DNA from: Trametopsis cervina
Lineage: Eukaryota; Basidiomycota; Agaricomycetes; Polyporales; Irpicaceae
DNA length: 64,000 nt
Direction: 5' to 3'
Assembly (NCBI GenBank): GCA_022385755.1
Contig: MU278353.1
Span: 767,000-830,999, forward strand
The notes beneath the pieces were generated by a model. That model was not told the origin of the DNA. It ran no database searches and was given only the letters and a program-made list of their open reading frames with translations. The translations under genes and the position numbers were made by a program. Position 1 is the first letter of the stretch. Each line of letters opens with the position of its first letter. This document shows, in pieces, positions 46,177-57,025 of the stretch.

Positions 46177-47164
46177 ATGTTCTACTCAACCTCTGCTATA
46201 TTATTGGTAGCTTTCGCCGCGGCCGGTAGCTCAGTTGTCGCACAGAGGTCAGTCCGTTAACTACCAGGGACTTGCCAGAATGTATCAATACTTCTTTGCA
46301 GCCTTTCCCAGGGGTGTGAAGCCGGGTTGGCAGGGCTTGCACTGAACTCGGACGCATCGTGCTTGAACGTTCAGGGCCTAGTCGGTGTCCTGGCCGCAGG
46401 GGACAACACCTCGCTCGTCGATCCTATCAACACTTGGTTGGGCGGATTCTGTAGCCAGCCCCAGTGCTCAAACGACACGCTCGCGTCTGTCGTGAACACC
46501 GTGACAACCGCATGCTCCGCCGAGCTGAGCTCGTTCGGTCTTACCAATGTCAGCCCTGCGCAGCTCAGCTCACTCGTTCAATCCTTATTCCCCGTCGCAA
46601 AAGGGGTTGCGTGCCTGCAAGAGTGAGTGTTCATCCAGAATCGAAGTCGAAATCTGACTAGATTGACTCATGCACATGTCAAATCTCGCAGTCAATCTAA
46701 CAACACCCTTTGCGCCACCGAGACCCTTCGTGGCTATGAGACCGTGAATGGGCCGTTCACGGTGGACGCACTCACGAAGCTGCTAGGCGAGATCAAGGGC
46801 AGCGCTGTCCCGCCCTCTGTTCCCCAATCCACCGAATGTTCCAGCTGCGCTAAGCAGGCATACAACGTCCTCACGCAGCAGTTCCCTGGCGTCATCAACT
46901 CTGACGCTCAACAAAACATTCAGCAAACATGCGGTGCCGACTTCACCGGTACGCACTGCTTTGTGCTTTGTCATAGCATCTTTGGTCATTGATGCTGATT
47001 CGTGTTTTATAGATGGCCAAACACCTTCGGGCGTCAGCTCGACGGCGAACACTGCCCTGCAAAACTCTGACACAAGCAACACGAGTGGTGCTGTGACTTC
47101 GGTCTCCGGGGCTGCAGGCGCTGTCCTGTCTATTCTTGCGACCTTCTTCGCTGTTGCTGTTTAG
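46177..47164 (+). CDS. GPI-anchored Cys-rich secreted protein
   Basis: Cell-surface protein of unknown role. Signal peptide MFYSTSAILLVAFAAAGSSV with VAQ; exon 2 from SLSQGCEAGLAGLALNSDAS to VACLQ; exon 3 DQSNNTLCATETLRGYETVN to QQTCGADFT; last exon DGQTPSGVSSTANTALQNSD. The end is a Ser/Thr-rich spacer with small residues for GPI attachment (SNTSGAVTSVSGAAG) and a hydrophobic tail (AVLSILATFFAVAV). About eight cysteines are spaced in pairs in two similar halves (CSNDTL..CSAEL and CSSCAKQAY..CGADF). Introns are in phase. Several N-glycosylation sequons (NDT, NTS, NNT) are present. Confidence 0.82.
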
Positions 47165-47490
47165 TCTAGTTCACAAATAGCGGATGATACGGACTTGGCT
47201 AGGACATTATATACTTGCACACTGCTGTCGACTAATACGCGTCGTATCCCTGGTATACCCGTGCTTAGTCGACAACAATAAATTGATATCTGGACCGCGA
47301 TGGAGCTTGCTCTCCAGTCCGCCAGTCAGGAATTCTTCACTGTCGTGTGATAAGAATAGACCACATCCCAGAATAGATGATTCAACTACAACAAGCAAAA
47401 ATACACGAAGGTCGTCGCCATAGGATTCAGCCACAATAACCCGAAGTTAGAAATAAAGTAGTAGAAAAGTGTCGAGACCCTCAAGGGTCG

Positions 47491-48847
47491 TCAACAAACA
47501 GTGCGAGGTTTGAAGGAGAACTTCATGTTGCCCGAGTCGTCGTATATGCCGTAGCCGGGCTCCTGATCATCCGAGTATATATGCGCGAACCACCCAACGC
47601 CGCCACCAGGGGCCGTCTTGAAGTCCTCACAGTGCTTGTCCAAGAGTACATAGTAGTCCTGTAATTTGGATATGGATATGAGCAAATGCAACAGTGATAG
47701 TCCAGCGTGGAGACGTACGTGTTCGTTAGGGATGTCCGCGACAGCATCCGGGCTGTTCGGCTGTACACCAGGCGAAGTCACTGAGGGCCAGCCGTTCTAA
47801 CGAGACGTTAGCTTGAAGCAACGACGCGTTCGACTATATGGCGACTTACTTCATCCAGATACATTTTCTTCCCATTACCGTTGTCGATGAAGAACTGTAG
47901 ATCTTGTTCGACGAGAGGCCAAGACTGATTGGCTATCAAATTAGAGTCCCATTAGCCGACATGTTGAGCTGCTATGATGACGAGTACACTGACCAGTCGA
48001 AGCTTGCTGGGAGAAGAAAGGCAGCATATGGATGTTAATGAAATCAATTGCGTCCAGTACGTCCTGAGCTCCGCCACGCTCCTGGTATCCGTATGCCAAT
48101 TCGCTGACGGTAACAGGGATATTGAGGCTCGAGAGGTTAGCCTTTGCCTGTATTACTTGCTGCGCGAGCTGAGCATGAGGCAAGACGTCGTCGAAAAGCG
48201 GCTCAGAACCAAATTGGACGCCACGGGTGACAAATTTGGCTTTGGGATTGCTATGAAGAGACTGGAATAACGAATCGCGGCGCCCGATCCACTCATCTGT
48301 CCCGTCAAAGCCAAACTAATCTCCTATCAGTATGACTTCGATACAAAGGCACAAGAAGCGCTCTTACCCAGATTAAAGCGTGGACACCCAAGCCGTTATT
48401 CCAAGCAGCCTCGACGACGTCATCACTGCGTTTGTTCATCAGGATAGGATCACCGGTGAAGAGAGTATAAACTTACTAGAAACCTTCGTTGTCGCAAAAT
48501 CCGTATAGCCTGACGTAGCGGCCTCTGAAGTGATTGCGGATATCGCTGAACTCTTTGTTCAGCTGCGATGGACTTTGGCCTGGTGAACAGATGTCAGTTA
48601 CGGAAATAAGACGAGGGGTTGTCAGTGACATACACGCAGTGACTTCATAACTGAAGCCCAAGAATGCGAATTCGGTCGACGGATTACACCACCACTCGGT
48701 GTTGTCCTTTGGCAGAGTGGTTGGCATATCGAAGTTGAGAGCGGGGAAACATGTTATCACGTTGTCCTGGGTGGTGTTAACTGGGGCAGAAAGCACAAGT
48801 GCTGTTCCTGCGGAAAGGAGAGTGAGGATTAGTGTAAGGAACGACAT
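47491..48847 (-). CDS. Secreted GH17-like glycoside hydrolase
   Basis: Likely beta-1,3-glucan active enzyme of the clan A (TIM barrel) GH17 group, acting in the fungal wall. Signal peptide MSFLTLILTLLSAGTALVLS. Exons read WWCNPSTEFAFLGFSYEVTA, CQ/PSQLNKEFSDIRNHFRGR with YVRLYGFCDNEGF, VVEAAWNNGLGVHALIWFGF, LHSNPKAKFVTRGVQFGSEP (Glu of FGSEPLF as likely acid/base), VTVSELAYGYQERGGAQDVL, FINIHMLPFFSQQAST, then YLDENGWPSVTSPGVQPNSP (Glu before NGWP as likely nucleophile), NEQDYYVLLDKHCEDFKTAP and GGGVGWFAHIYSDDQEPGYG ending FKPRTVC (stop 47491-47493). All introns are short. Exact product specificity is not readable. Confidence 0.82.
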
Positions 48848-48890
48848 CCTCGACTTTGTGTCGAGATCAGTAGCTGCCTGCAGCGAGAGG

Positions 48891-48897
48891 TTTTATA
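48891..48897 (-). promoter_or_regulatory. TATA box of the GH17-like gene
   Basis: TATAAAA on the minus strand, about 45 nt before the ATG at 48847. Confidence 0.55.
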
Positions 48898-48899
48898 GG

Positions 48900-49454
48900 A
48901 TCAGTCCGCTGGACAAAATCCGGCGAGGTGAGAGATAGAGGGAAGGACTTCGCGAAGACACAAACCATGCTGTTCTGAAGGCAGCTGACATTTAAACTGG
49001 ATCGTCGCACGCTGGTTCGAACTCAAAGACCTGTTGTCAGCCACTCAACAACGCGGACAATAGGGCCGTGGCCCACAAGGCGACCATGTTCGCATCCGGC
49101 CATTATCACACACCGCGGCCTGAGGCCATAGCAAAATCAGCTTCTCGAGTTGTAGTAGGGTCCCTTGAGATAGCGTGGGTCAATGGATGAATAGTGGAAG
49201 AGCAAACAGTGGCCCGGTACCGCTGGCACAGTTCACTCTTTCAGGACGCGGTCACATGATATGGTGCATGCGGATTGGCCCCTGTACTAGACGCTAGTGA
49301 TTTTCCTGAAGCATGACTTCGGAACGTGGAATTGCCCACCACATGGAGTATATTGTAGGCCAATTAGAAAGTTAAAATCCAGAGCACGACTTCAAATAGT
49401 ACATGTGCAGGGTATCATCAAGTACAGTGCGCGACCGTAGCAACGTCATTCGGG
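48900..49454. other. Intergenic, nothing recognised beyond promoter
   Basis: Holds the upstream region of the GH17-like gene and the 3' flank of the gelsolin-repeat gene. No frame or RNA could be supported. Confidence 0.45.
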
Positions 49455-52400
49455 TCATGAGGTGGGTTGCAGACCAAGTGGCAGCATCTCAGAGTCTTGC
49501 AAACTTTCTCTGCTCCATGAGGTCTTTTGAAGCTGATGGAAATGCGTGAGCATGGTTCCTTGGAAGATGAGCTAATGTCTCACATGTTCAAATGCAAGTG
49601 TGGATGGAATAAGGTTCATGTGATCTGGAATAGAACCTCGGTTCTATTGAACGGGGTGTTAGCTGTCATCCGCTCCGTGATTTCTCGTAAGTTCTCACCA
49701 AGAATGACTCGTCGAGGTCACGGAATGTCACGCGAAGATCCAAAGGAACTTGACTCGGTAGCACGAGGACATGTACAGGTGGAATAAACGGCCTCGAGGG
49801 GGCCGCGATAGAGGAGAGTTCCTACGAATTTGCAACTATTAGAGAGTGGGGCGTGTCCAACAAAGTTCGGGACTTACATCGGCAACGCTCAGAGCGATTC
49901 GAATTTCCTGTCGAGATCCTCTTGCCTCGCTGCCTACAAGAACAAATATTTCCCATATACAGTCAAGGATATATACGGAAGAGTGCATTTGAGGCGTTCT
50001 CCCAAGTGAAGACGCGATCAAGGACTGCACCTGAGCATCAGCAATTAAATATATGGACGGTGCATGAATCGGCGCCAGCTCACGGGTTTGCCTTCACTCT
50101 GACGAACTAGCCAAGCGCGTGGATTGAAGGATGCCATGCTGGGCTTCCACCTCCAGTAGTCTGCTTTGGCGTAATCTCCCTCACCCATGATTAACCAGAA
50201 CATCTCATCCTGGTCACTTTCGTCTTCCACCAGCTCGATGATGCTCTCCGGAGACGGCGCGAGAGTTTGTGCATATTGCAGGGCGCCTTTTCGTTCTTCA
50301 GTGGTTGACGCATAACCATACCAGACGTAGAACGTCTCGAGGAGTGACATGCAATAGCTGAATCCAGAGCAGAGATTTCTTATGCCCTAAGCTCTGACGG
50401 TAAGTATCCTGGTATCGTGATGGTGATTTGCCACTCACCAGCTCCAACTCATCAATGTAGAGTACGCCGTGTTGGGACCGAACAACGTGCATGGCAGTAT
50501 TCTCTGACGACCAATGTGCACGTAAACCCTGTTCAAAGTACCATCAGTCACCTCCTTGATCAAGCTTCACAGATATACCTGTCTTGTGACCAGTCGACCG
50601 CCAAGCACATATACGAGTTCGGGCGGTTCTGAGTACTGCTGCACAGTGACCTGGGTTGAGGACTTCAGTTCTGCAATCTAATCATATCGTAGAAAGACAG
50701 CGCGTACCAGAGGAGTGTTATACCGCCTAGCCAGCTCTTGCAATTTTTTCTCCTCTCTCTCGCCGAGGTCAGCTTTGCTGCCCTTCCACGCCCATACTTT
50801 GGTGTTGACAAGCCCGCTTGACTTTACCTTCGAACGGTGGATTACCGCCAACACCTCCGTATCATATAATATATGCCCATCTTGCGTAAGCACCGTAGCA
50901 GTACTCCCTTGTATAGCCATGGTCTCGACAGAAATCGTCTGGATGTCGGCGTCCGGGGTATATGGCTCATTCGCAGCATGGAATAGCGCTGCGACATCAA
51001 TCTTGGGAAGCGGTCCATCATTATGTTCTGAGCGGGCATCTATGTTAAACGGCGACGCAGCAATCAATGCGCAAGGCACTCACGTAAATGAATGAATTTT
51101 TCTTCCGCTTTTGGTAGCTCTTGTACTGTTTGAGCCTCATCGTGAATTACCGTAGGCGGTTTAACGCTTGCTTCCAAAGACGGAGGATCTACGTTGGCAG
51201 GATGCTGATGAGGAAAATCTGTCTTGGTAAATGGAGGTAAGGCTGCTCGAGCGGCGCCTCGTGTGAGGCTTCTAGCTGGTGAGTGTACCGGCGTCTTCTC
51301 TTCCAGTAGAGGCGGCATCACAAAAGCGGAATACTTCTCATAACTCGATTTGCGCCTTTCCAGGGGCGGCGCTGTGAGAGCTGAGGAGTTCTCCATCGCC
51401 GTCGAATCCCGTGTCGGTTTCACGTCAGGTCTGGTAGCTCCTATATCACTCCCCTCATTGAGGGAATGCACCGTGGTTTCCATGGGATTTTCGGGATGCT
51501 CGGAGGGCGATTTCTTCGCTTGAACTTCGTGCTCCTGGAGCGCCTGGGCAACATCCATGACAGTCGCCCTGTTCCCTGTACTTGGGATCCGGACATGTTT
51601 CACCGGAGACACAGGAGGTTTCTCAGCACGAGGAGGCGGCGCGACGGGGACTTCTAGCGGGAAATGAACGCGGCGTCCAGGACCGCTGACAACGATATCT
51701 TCGTCTGCTTGACCTGCTGGTGAGGACGTGACAATTGCCTCCAGAGGGGATGCGTGCTTAATGGAAAGGTTCTTCACATCAAAGCTCGCAACCATATCCT
51801 CGTCAACAGAACGAGAAGAAGCCTTCAATTTGCGATCGGCCTCCGCAGTAGGGTCAGACCTCAAGTCTGTTTGTCCAACCGCAGTCTTCGCCTTCCGTGG
51901 CTTGCGCGCACGGTCTTTCGTTGGCTGTGTACCGAGACAAATCAGTCACTATCACCTCCAATGCCGTCAAATAATAGAAAGGGCCACGAAATGCAGAGAG
52001 CGATCTAGATAGCAAAATACCATCGACCCCACAATTATATTACCAAAATGAACGTACATGACTCAATGGTGTTCCTGTAGCTGCGCCCGGCTGTCTCTCC
52101 TGCGCAACCTCCGAACCACCTGCACTTTGTGTCCTCGAACGCACCCGGAGCCCCATTTCATCCACTTCAGGCGAAGCTGCCCGACTACGCGAGGCGGCAG
52201 CAGACGCCGGTCTGGATGGAGGCTTGTGGGACGAAGTATGTTCTCCCGTCTTCAGTGGCTTGATGTACGAAATCATGGTTGTCGCAGAGCCCAGACCTCG
52301 TTTCTGTTCATTGTCGCCCACCTCGCTCCTTGCATGCCCGTTCCTAGACGACACCTGAGCTGCAGCGGCCTGTGCTATAGATGGCAAGGAAGCGACGGAT

Positions 52401-53980
52401 TTCAGCGACTTTCCAGTGTACTCCGGCTTGATCACTTTTGGCGGAGGAGTGAAAGTAGGGGACGCTGGAGATGCGGGATTAGATGCTGAAGGATCTATGG
52501 TCCGTGATTTGCGCAAGGGCACCGGTTTAGGAGCGATGATTGGGGGTGGGCTGTCACTAAACTGCCATCTATCCAGTACTGATGACTTTCGGGGAGGATC
52601 TCTGCTCTTTTCCGTAGGAGGTGTAGAAGGGCTAGTAGAGCCATGTGATGGAGTTTCGAGTTGACTGCTGGCTTTGACCATGCTCTGCACAAAGCCTCGG
52701 CCTTGCAAGCGACTGATACTGGGCGTGAGCTCTTTGGAAACTGGCGAGCGTAGGTATGATGACGGCGGGTTCTGAGGTTGTGGAAGCTCAGGGCTGTGGA
52801 ATGATTTCCGATGCCCAGGCTGAACTGGCTTTGAAGCACTTAGAACCGGGTTTGTGGGAGGTGATTTAGGGGTTGGGCTGTACGATACAGGCTGAGGAGT
52901 GCGAGAAGGCGGGAGTGGGGAAACCGAGTTGACGCGAGGAGGCTGAGCTGGCGTTACGCTGCGTGTAGGCGTGTGTCGACCGGACTTCGAAGCATCATGA
53001 GATGGGGATTGTGTTCTCGGCGTAAGGGGTCGCACAGAATTCTGCGAAGAACTGTGGTCATGAAGGGGCTCGCGTTTCCAGGAAGGAATAGTATTTGGAG
53101 TCGGCGCGCCGAGTCCAGGTGACGGTGAAGCAGAAGCGGGCGTACTGATCGTACGCTGTCGAATATCGGGCGTGGAATTTGTCGAGGTGGGACCTGCCTT
53201 GAGAGGAGCTTGAGATTTGCGACGCTCCTCCGCTTGCTTCACCAGGCTGCGGATGGTTGTTTGACTCTCTGGTGGACTGCTTGGCTTGAACTCCCTTGGC
53301 GAAGATGCCGCAGATTTCGGCGGTTCGTGCTCATCTACAGCAGACACGCGTGTTTTCCCAACCATCCCGGGCATCGCGACGCCGCCCCTACCGAAAATAG
53401 GATGGGGGGCCGTGATGGTGCGCTGCTCGAAAAGAGTTGGATCATGTGAGTCCAGTTGAGGGGCAGGCTTGTTCATGCGAGGACCAGTGGCTCGCCCACC
53501 CATGAAGGCTGCAAGAGACATAGGCTGCTGCGAAGTCGCTTGTTTGGGGGGCGGCCCATTATCACGCGAATGAGACGATGCAGGAGAGTACCGCGTTTCG
53601 CCTGTAAGTTTCTTCAGAGCTGCAGCCTGATTCTCATCTCGGTCCTCTGCAGGAGCAGGCGTGTTCGACGACTGCCGGAGTGATTGCGCAACATCTGTCG
53701 TGGCTATCCAGACACATTTACCATTGTATCGCGTGCCAAATATCAAAGTAAACATACATAGATCAACGGTGGTGCCCCGTCCTGTGCTTCTCCGCATCCG
53801 TGCCATTCGCGACGCTGCGATCTCCTGCTCGAGTCTTCGTGTTTCGGCCTCTTCGTCTGCATCCACCTGTCTCTGTAATTCCTTGATCTTACTAGTCCAT
53901 TCCGCTAATCCTGCCTCTGGTTTCGAAGGAAGGTCCACAGTACTGCGCCTTCGAGCGCCAGCATCGCCGTTCGTATACAT
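49455..53980 (-). CDS. DUF4045 protein with C-terminal gelsolin-like repeats
   Basis: About 1,350 aa; probable actin-associated cytoskeletal protein. N-terminus (from the Met at 53980): PSKPEAGLAEWTSKIKELQR, QVDADEEAETRRLEQEIAAS and RMARMRRSTG form the DUF4045 coiled-coil start. After an intron (from about 53765) DVAQSLRQSSNTPAPAED leads into about 560 residues of Ser/Pro-rich disorder. The next exon holds VEVPVAP-type proline motifs and RSVDEDMVASFDVKNLSIKH. The C-terminal third is gelsolin-like: DADIQTISVETMAIQGSTAT, EVLAVIHRSKVKSSGLVNTK with VWAWKGSKADLGEREEKKLQ, NTAMHVVRSQHGVLYIDELE, ESDQDEMFWLIMGEGDYAKA, SSVYILDCIWEIFVLVGSEA, RGSRQEIRIALSVADELSSI, then VHVLVLPSQVPLDLRV and the end LQKTSWSRESLQDSEMLPLG with LQPTS (stop 49455-49457). 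The open frame extends upstream to 54154 but family alignment favours the internal Met. Many introns in the C-terminal half. Confidence 0.85.
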
Positions 53981-54344
53981 GGGAAGCAAGAATTCTTCTC
54001 CTATATTCCAGCAAGATAAATGTCGATGTTCGTGACGCGGTATAGTCCAGTTAGTCTTGCGTGAATAATAGTAGTTTCGTTCACCACACGCAAGCCATGC
54101 ACGAGAACGCAGCACGCAGCGCCGCCTACGAATCACTGGTAGGACCCCAGACACACCAATGGCCTCATTAAGAGACGTTTCTTTCCAATATTCAAGCTCT
54201 CAAGCCTGACACACTCAGAGAAAGTCAGACTCGCAGTGCGGGAGGATATCCTCATAATCTCATGTTCAAGTACACATGGTATGTGCATAGCTGTTGGCAA
54301 GTTCCCTAGATTAATGGAGATGTCTCCTGGCAGCTTTGAGTGCG
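53981..54344. promoter_or_regulatory. Divergent promoter of the DUF4045 gene and METTL16
   Basis: A 364-bp region between two diverging start codons (53980 minus, 54345 plus). It must hold both promoters; no TATA box is obvious, as is common for housekeeping genes. Confidence 0.5.
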
Positions 54345-56250
54345 ATGCATGAACGTAACCCATACCAAACACCTCCAGACTTTCTAAGTCTCGCTGAAAG
54401 CTATTCACCGTTAAAGTCACAGTCCGTCGCTCTCTTTTCTGGCGTCAAACTATAATGATATCATTGTCCGAATGCTTCTCCATAGTCTGGTTAGAACCAC
54501 TTCAGGAGTCGCGATCGACTTTCAGGATATTGCAGCTCAGAAGTGAGGAGGCCCTGCCGCACGTCGACGTTGAAAGAAAATGACTAACGCTTCAGAATAG
54601 ATGCCTAACACAGGCTCTTCTTTGTCGAGATTTTGGGTTAGAACTGACTGTTCCTGACGATCGTCTCTGTCCACCCGTAGGTACTCACGCTAGTCTGTAC
54701 TGGAGTTACGAGGCTCAGAAGTTGTGACCAAGGTTCCCAACAGGTCAGCCGTACGTATTGTATCTATCAAAACAGCACGCTCATGGACATTAATATATCA
54801 GACTCAATTATATCCTCTGGATCGAGGATGTCTTGGCCTTTACAGGAGAGGATATACTTCGTCCCATCCACGGCCTCGATGTGTGAGTAAGAGTAAACAT
54901 GCGATCCCTCTCCAATTGAAGGCTCATACGTTGCGGTATAGTGGCACAGGAGCCTCAGCAATATACCCACTACTAGGCTGTCAACGAAATAAGCAGTGGC
55001 ATTATATCGCTACGGGTATGTATTCAAACTCTGCCACACAACCCCGGTTCATAGAGATGCAGATATCGACAGTCGGTCACTCGAATACGCACAAGTGAAC
55101 GTCAGAGTGAACGGCCTTGAGAACCGCATCAAGCTCGTGCAAGCCGTGTCAGATGGTCCTATCCTCCCTTCTTCTGTATTCAAGTTCGTTTTTCGTCTTG
55201 CTCCTACTCTCTGAGCGCATCTCACGGCGTGCCAGTATCTGTCCCTCAGTTGATTTTACGATGTGTAATCCGCCATTCTATAGTGATCACGAGGAGGTGC
55301 AGCGATTAGCAGAAACTAAAGAATTCGAGCCAAATGCTGTATGCACGGGGGCAGACACGGAAATGATCACGCCCGGCGGGGAAGTCGCGTTTGTTGGTAG
55401 GATCCTTCAAGAAAGTCTGGTCTCGAAGGGGAGATGCCGGTGAGTAATACGATTATCAGTGCTACACTTGTGCTTATGTTTTTACGGATAGATGGTACTC
55501 ATCGATGCTAGGCAAGATGTCCTCGCTACATGAAATCGTGGCGCAACTCCGTAACGAGAAAGTGGGTGGTATGTATTACCCCGTGTCGAGACTCAACACT
55601 TGACGTCTTGAAAGGTTGATAACTATGCTATCACTGAATTTGTTCAAGGCAAGACACGCCGCTGGGCAATAGCATGGTCGTTCTTGGATAGACGGTTGCC
55701 AGACGTATGCCACATTATAACTATGATTTCGGCATAGACTTACACATCCCAGTCAGTGGCACGAATATCGAACCCTTCGCTGCAAGCATTAATGCCTGGG
55801 AGGAACACGCTTAGACAGCCGATCTCTTCCAAATGTTCGGATAGCGAGCTGTACGAGACTGTTCGTCGAACTCTGGCAAGCATCGAGGGCGTTGTGATAG
55901 TTCCAACAGGGACGGTGCAGAACAATGATGACCATTCCGCTGGGTTGGTCGCTGTAGCGTCTGGAAATACGTGGTCTCGAGCTGCGCGGAGGAAGAAATC
56001 GGCAAGGGATCAAGCTGTTCCAGGTGGCGACACAGTGATCAATCTATGCTGTCGAATCCGAATACAAGACAATGATGCGAGAACCAGTCAAGTCGAATCG
56101 CGAGCGGCTTCTTCTTCGTTATCCCAGAGATTCATTGAATTTTGTTGGGAACAAGGGACGGACCGTCAGCTGTTCGAGAGTTTCATGAGCCATGTATCAA
56201 GGAAAGTTGAGTCTGCATTGAAGGCAGCAGGGACAGAGATGATTCTGTAA
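54345..56250 (+). CDS. METTL16: METTL16-type RNA N6-adenosine methyltransferase
   Basis: S-adenosylmethionine-dependent methyltransferase of the METTL16/RlmF (DUF890) family; orthologues methylate U6 snRNA. Exon 1 [20 protein letters not shown] matches the conserved MHxRNxY..PPDF start. It joins to [59 protein letters not shown] with PIHGLDV, the SAM loop [40 protein letters not shown], then the catalytic NPPF motif ([18 protein letters not shown]), [40 protein letters not shown] and [20 protein letters not shown]. The C-terminal part ([19 protein letters not shown] to [15 protein letters not shown], stop 56248-56250) ends the protein. The acceptor choices at 55053-55054 and near 55236 are set by frame. 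It is convergent with NDUFB2 (48 bp between stops). Confidence 0.92.
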
Positions 56251-56298
56251 CACCGTAAACACTCCAAATGATGTAATATGCGTGTTCTATTGACGATG

Positions 56299-56673
56299 CT
56301 AGTGATGCCCAGCATGCGACGAAGACTCGTCGTGTCCGTGACCTGTGCCATGGGCTTCCCATGGATGTCCTCCCTATTACATGGTAAGCGCAGGTGGGAC
56401 AGATACAACCGAAATACTCACTAGAAGCTTTGAGCCATCTTTCCTGTAAATCTTATGAGTAAACCGCGCCTGGACAACGCAACGAGGGCGTACCTTGCAC
56501 GGTAGAAGATGAAGAACCACATAGTTGCGCCCAACGTTGTTGAGAGGAATCGGTATTTGAAGCCAGGGAGATGAGGGTGGAACCCTGAGCTTGAGTCTAG
56601 AAAAATGCAGAATAAATGCTCTGCGAGTCTTGTAACAACTTAAATGCGGCAACGTACGAGGAGCCCCAGCCAT
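56299..56673 (-). CDS. NDUFB2: Mitochondrial complex I subunit NDUFB2-like
   Basis: Small accessory membrane subunit of NADH:ubiquinone oxidoreductase. Three exons give about 71 aa: MAGAP, then HSSSGFHPHLPGFKYRF and the single membrane helix LSTTLGATMWFFIFYRAR, then KDGSKLL, then the signature GGHPWEAHGTGHGHDESSSH ending AGHH (stop 56299-56301). The MWFxIxYRA..DG....HPWxxHGxG pattern is the one shared by plant and fungal NDUFB2 proteins. The 15-nt start exon and 20-nt third exon would be missed by simple ORF finding. Introns: donor at 56657 (gtacgt), the next after CGTGCAAG, and one ending at the AG before GGAGGACATCC. Confidence 0.88.
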
Positions 56674-57025
56674 GTTGTAGAAGAGGTATGAGGGGTGGAA
56701 GCGCTCAGAACCCGACCACCTCCTTCGGCGTCTGCGAAGCAGATCCGCTCGTAAGGCAATCATCGCAGCTGACTATACCCAGTACCAATACCATATTCTC
56801 GCTCGCATATCGCGTGTAGCACATCCAGCACACATTCTATAGCTGAAATGACAACTTGCAAAGCACTCTGAGCTTGTACCTCGCGTGTTCGACTGAAAGC
56901 ACCCTGATCTAGCGCCCAGATGTTCTTGGGCACGGCAATCAATCCATTTTCTCCTCAGAAAGCTCGTGGCCGCAACTCGTGCGAACTCAGTTCGTTTACT
57001 CTGCCACTACCTCAGTGGCCACAGG
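56674..57025. promoter_or_regulatory. Divergent promoter of NDUFB2 and the zinc-knuckle protein gene
   Basis: 352 bp between the start codons at 56673 (minus) and 57026 (plus). No TATA box recognised; nothing else supportable. Confidence 0.45.

Noticed and set aside
53981..54154. N-terminal extension of the DUF4045 protein up to 54154
   Set aside because: The extra residues are Arg/Trp/Cys-rich and do not resemble the family start; the Met at 53980 precedes the conserved coiled-coil segment.
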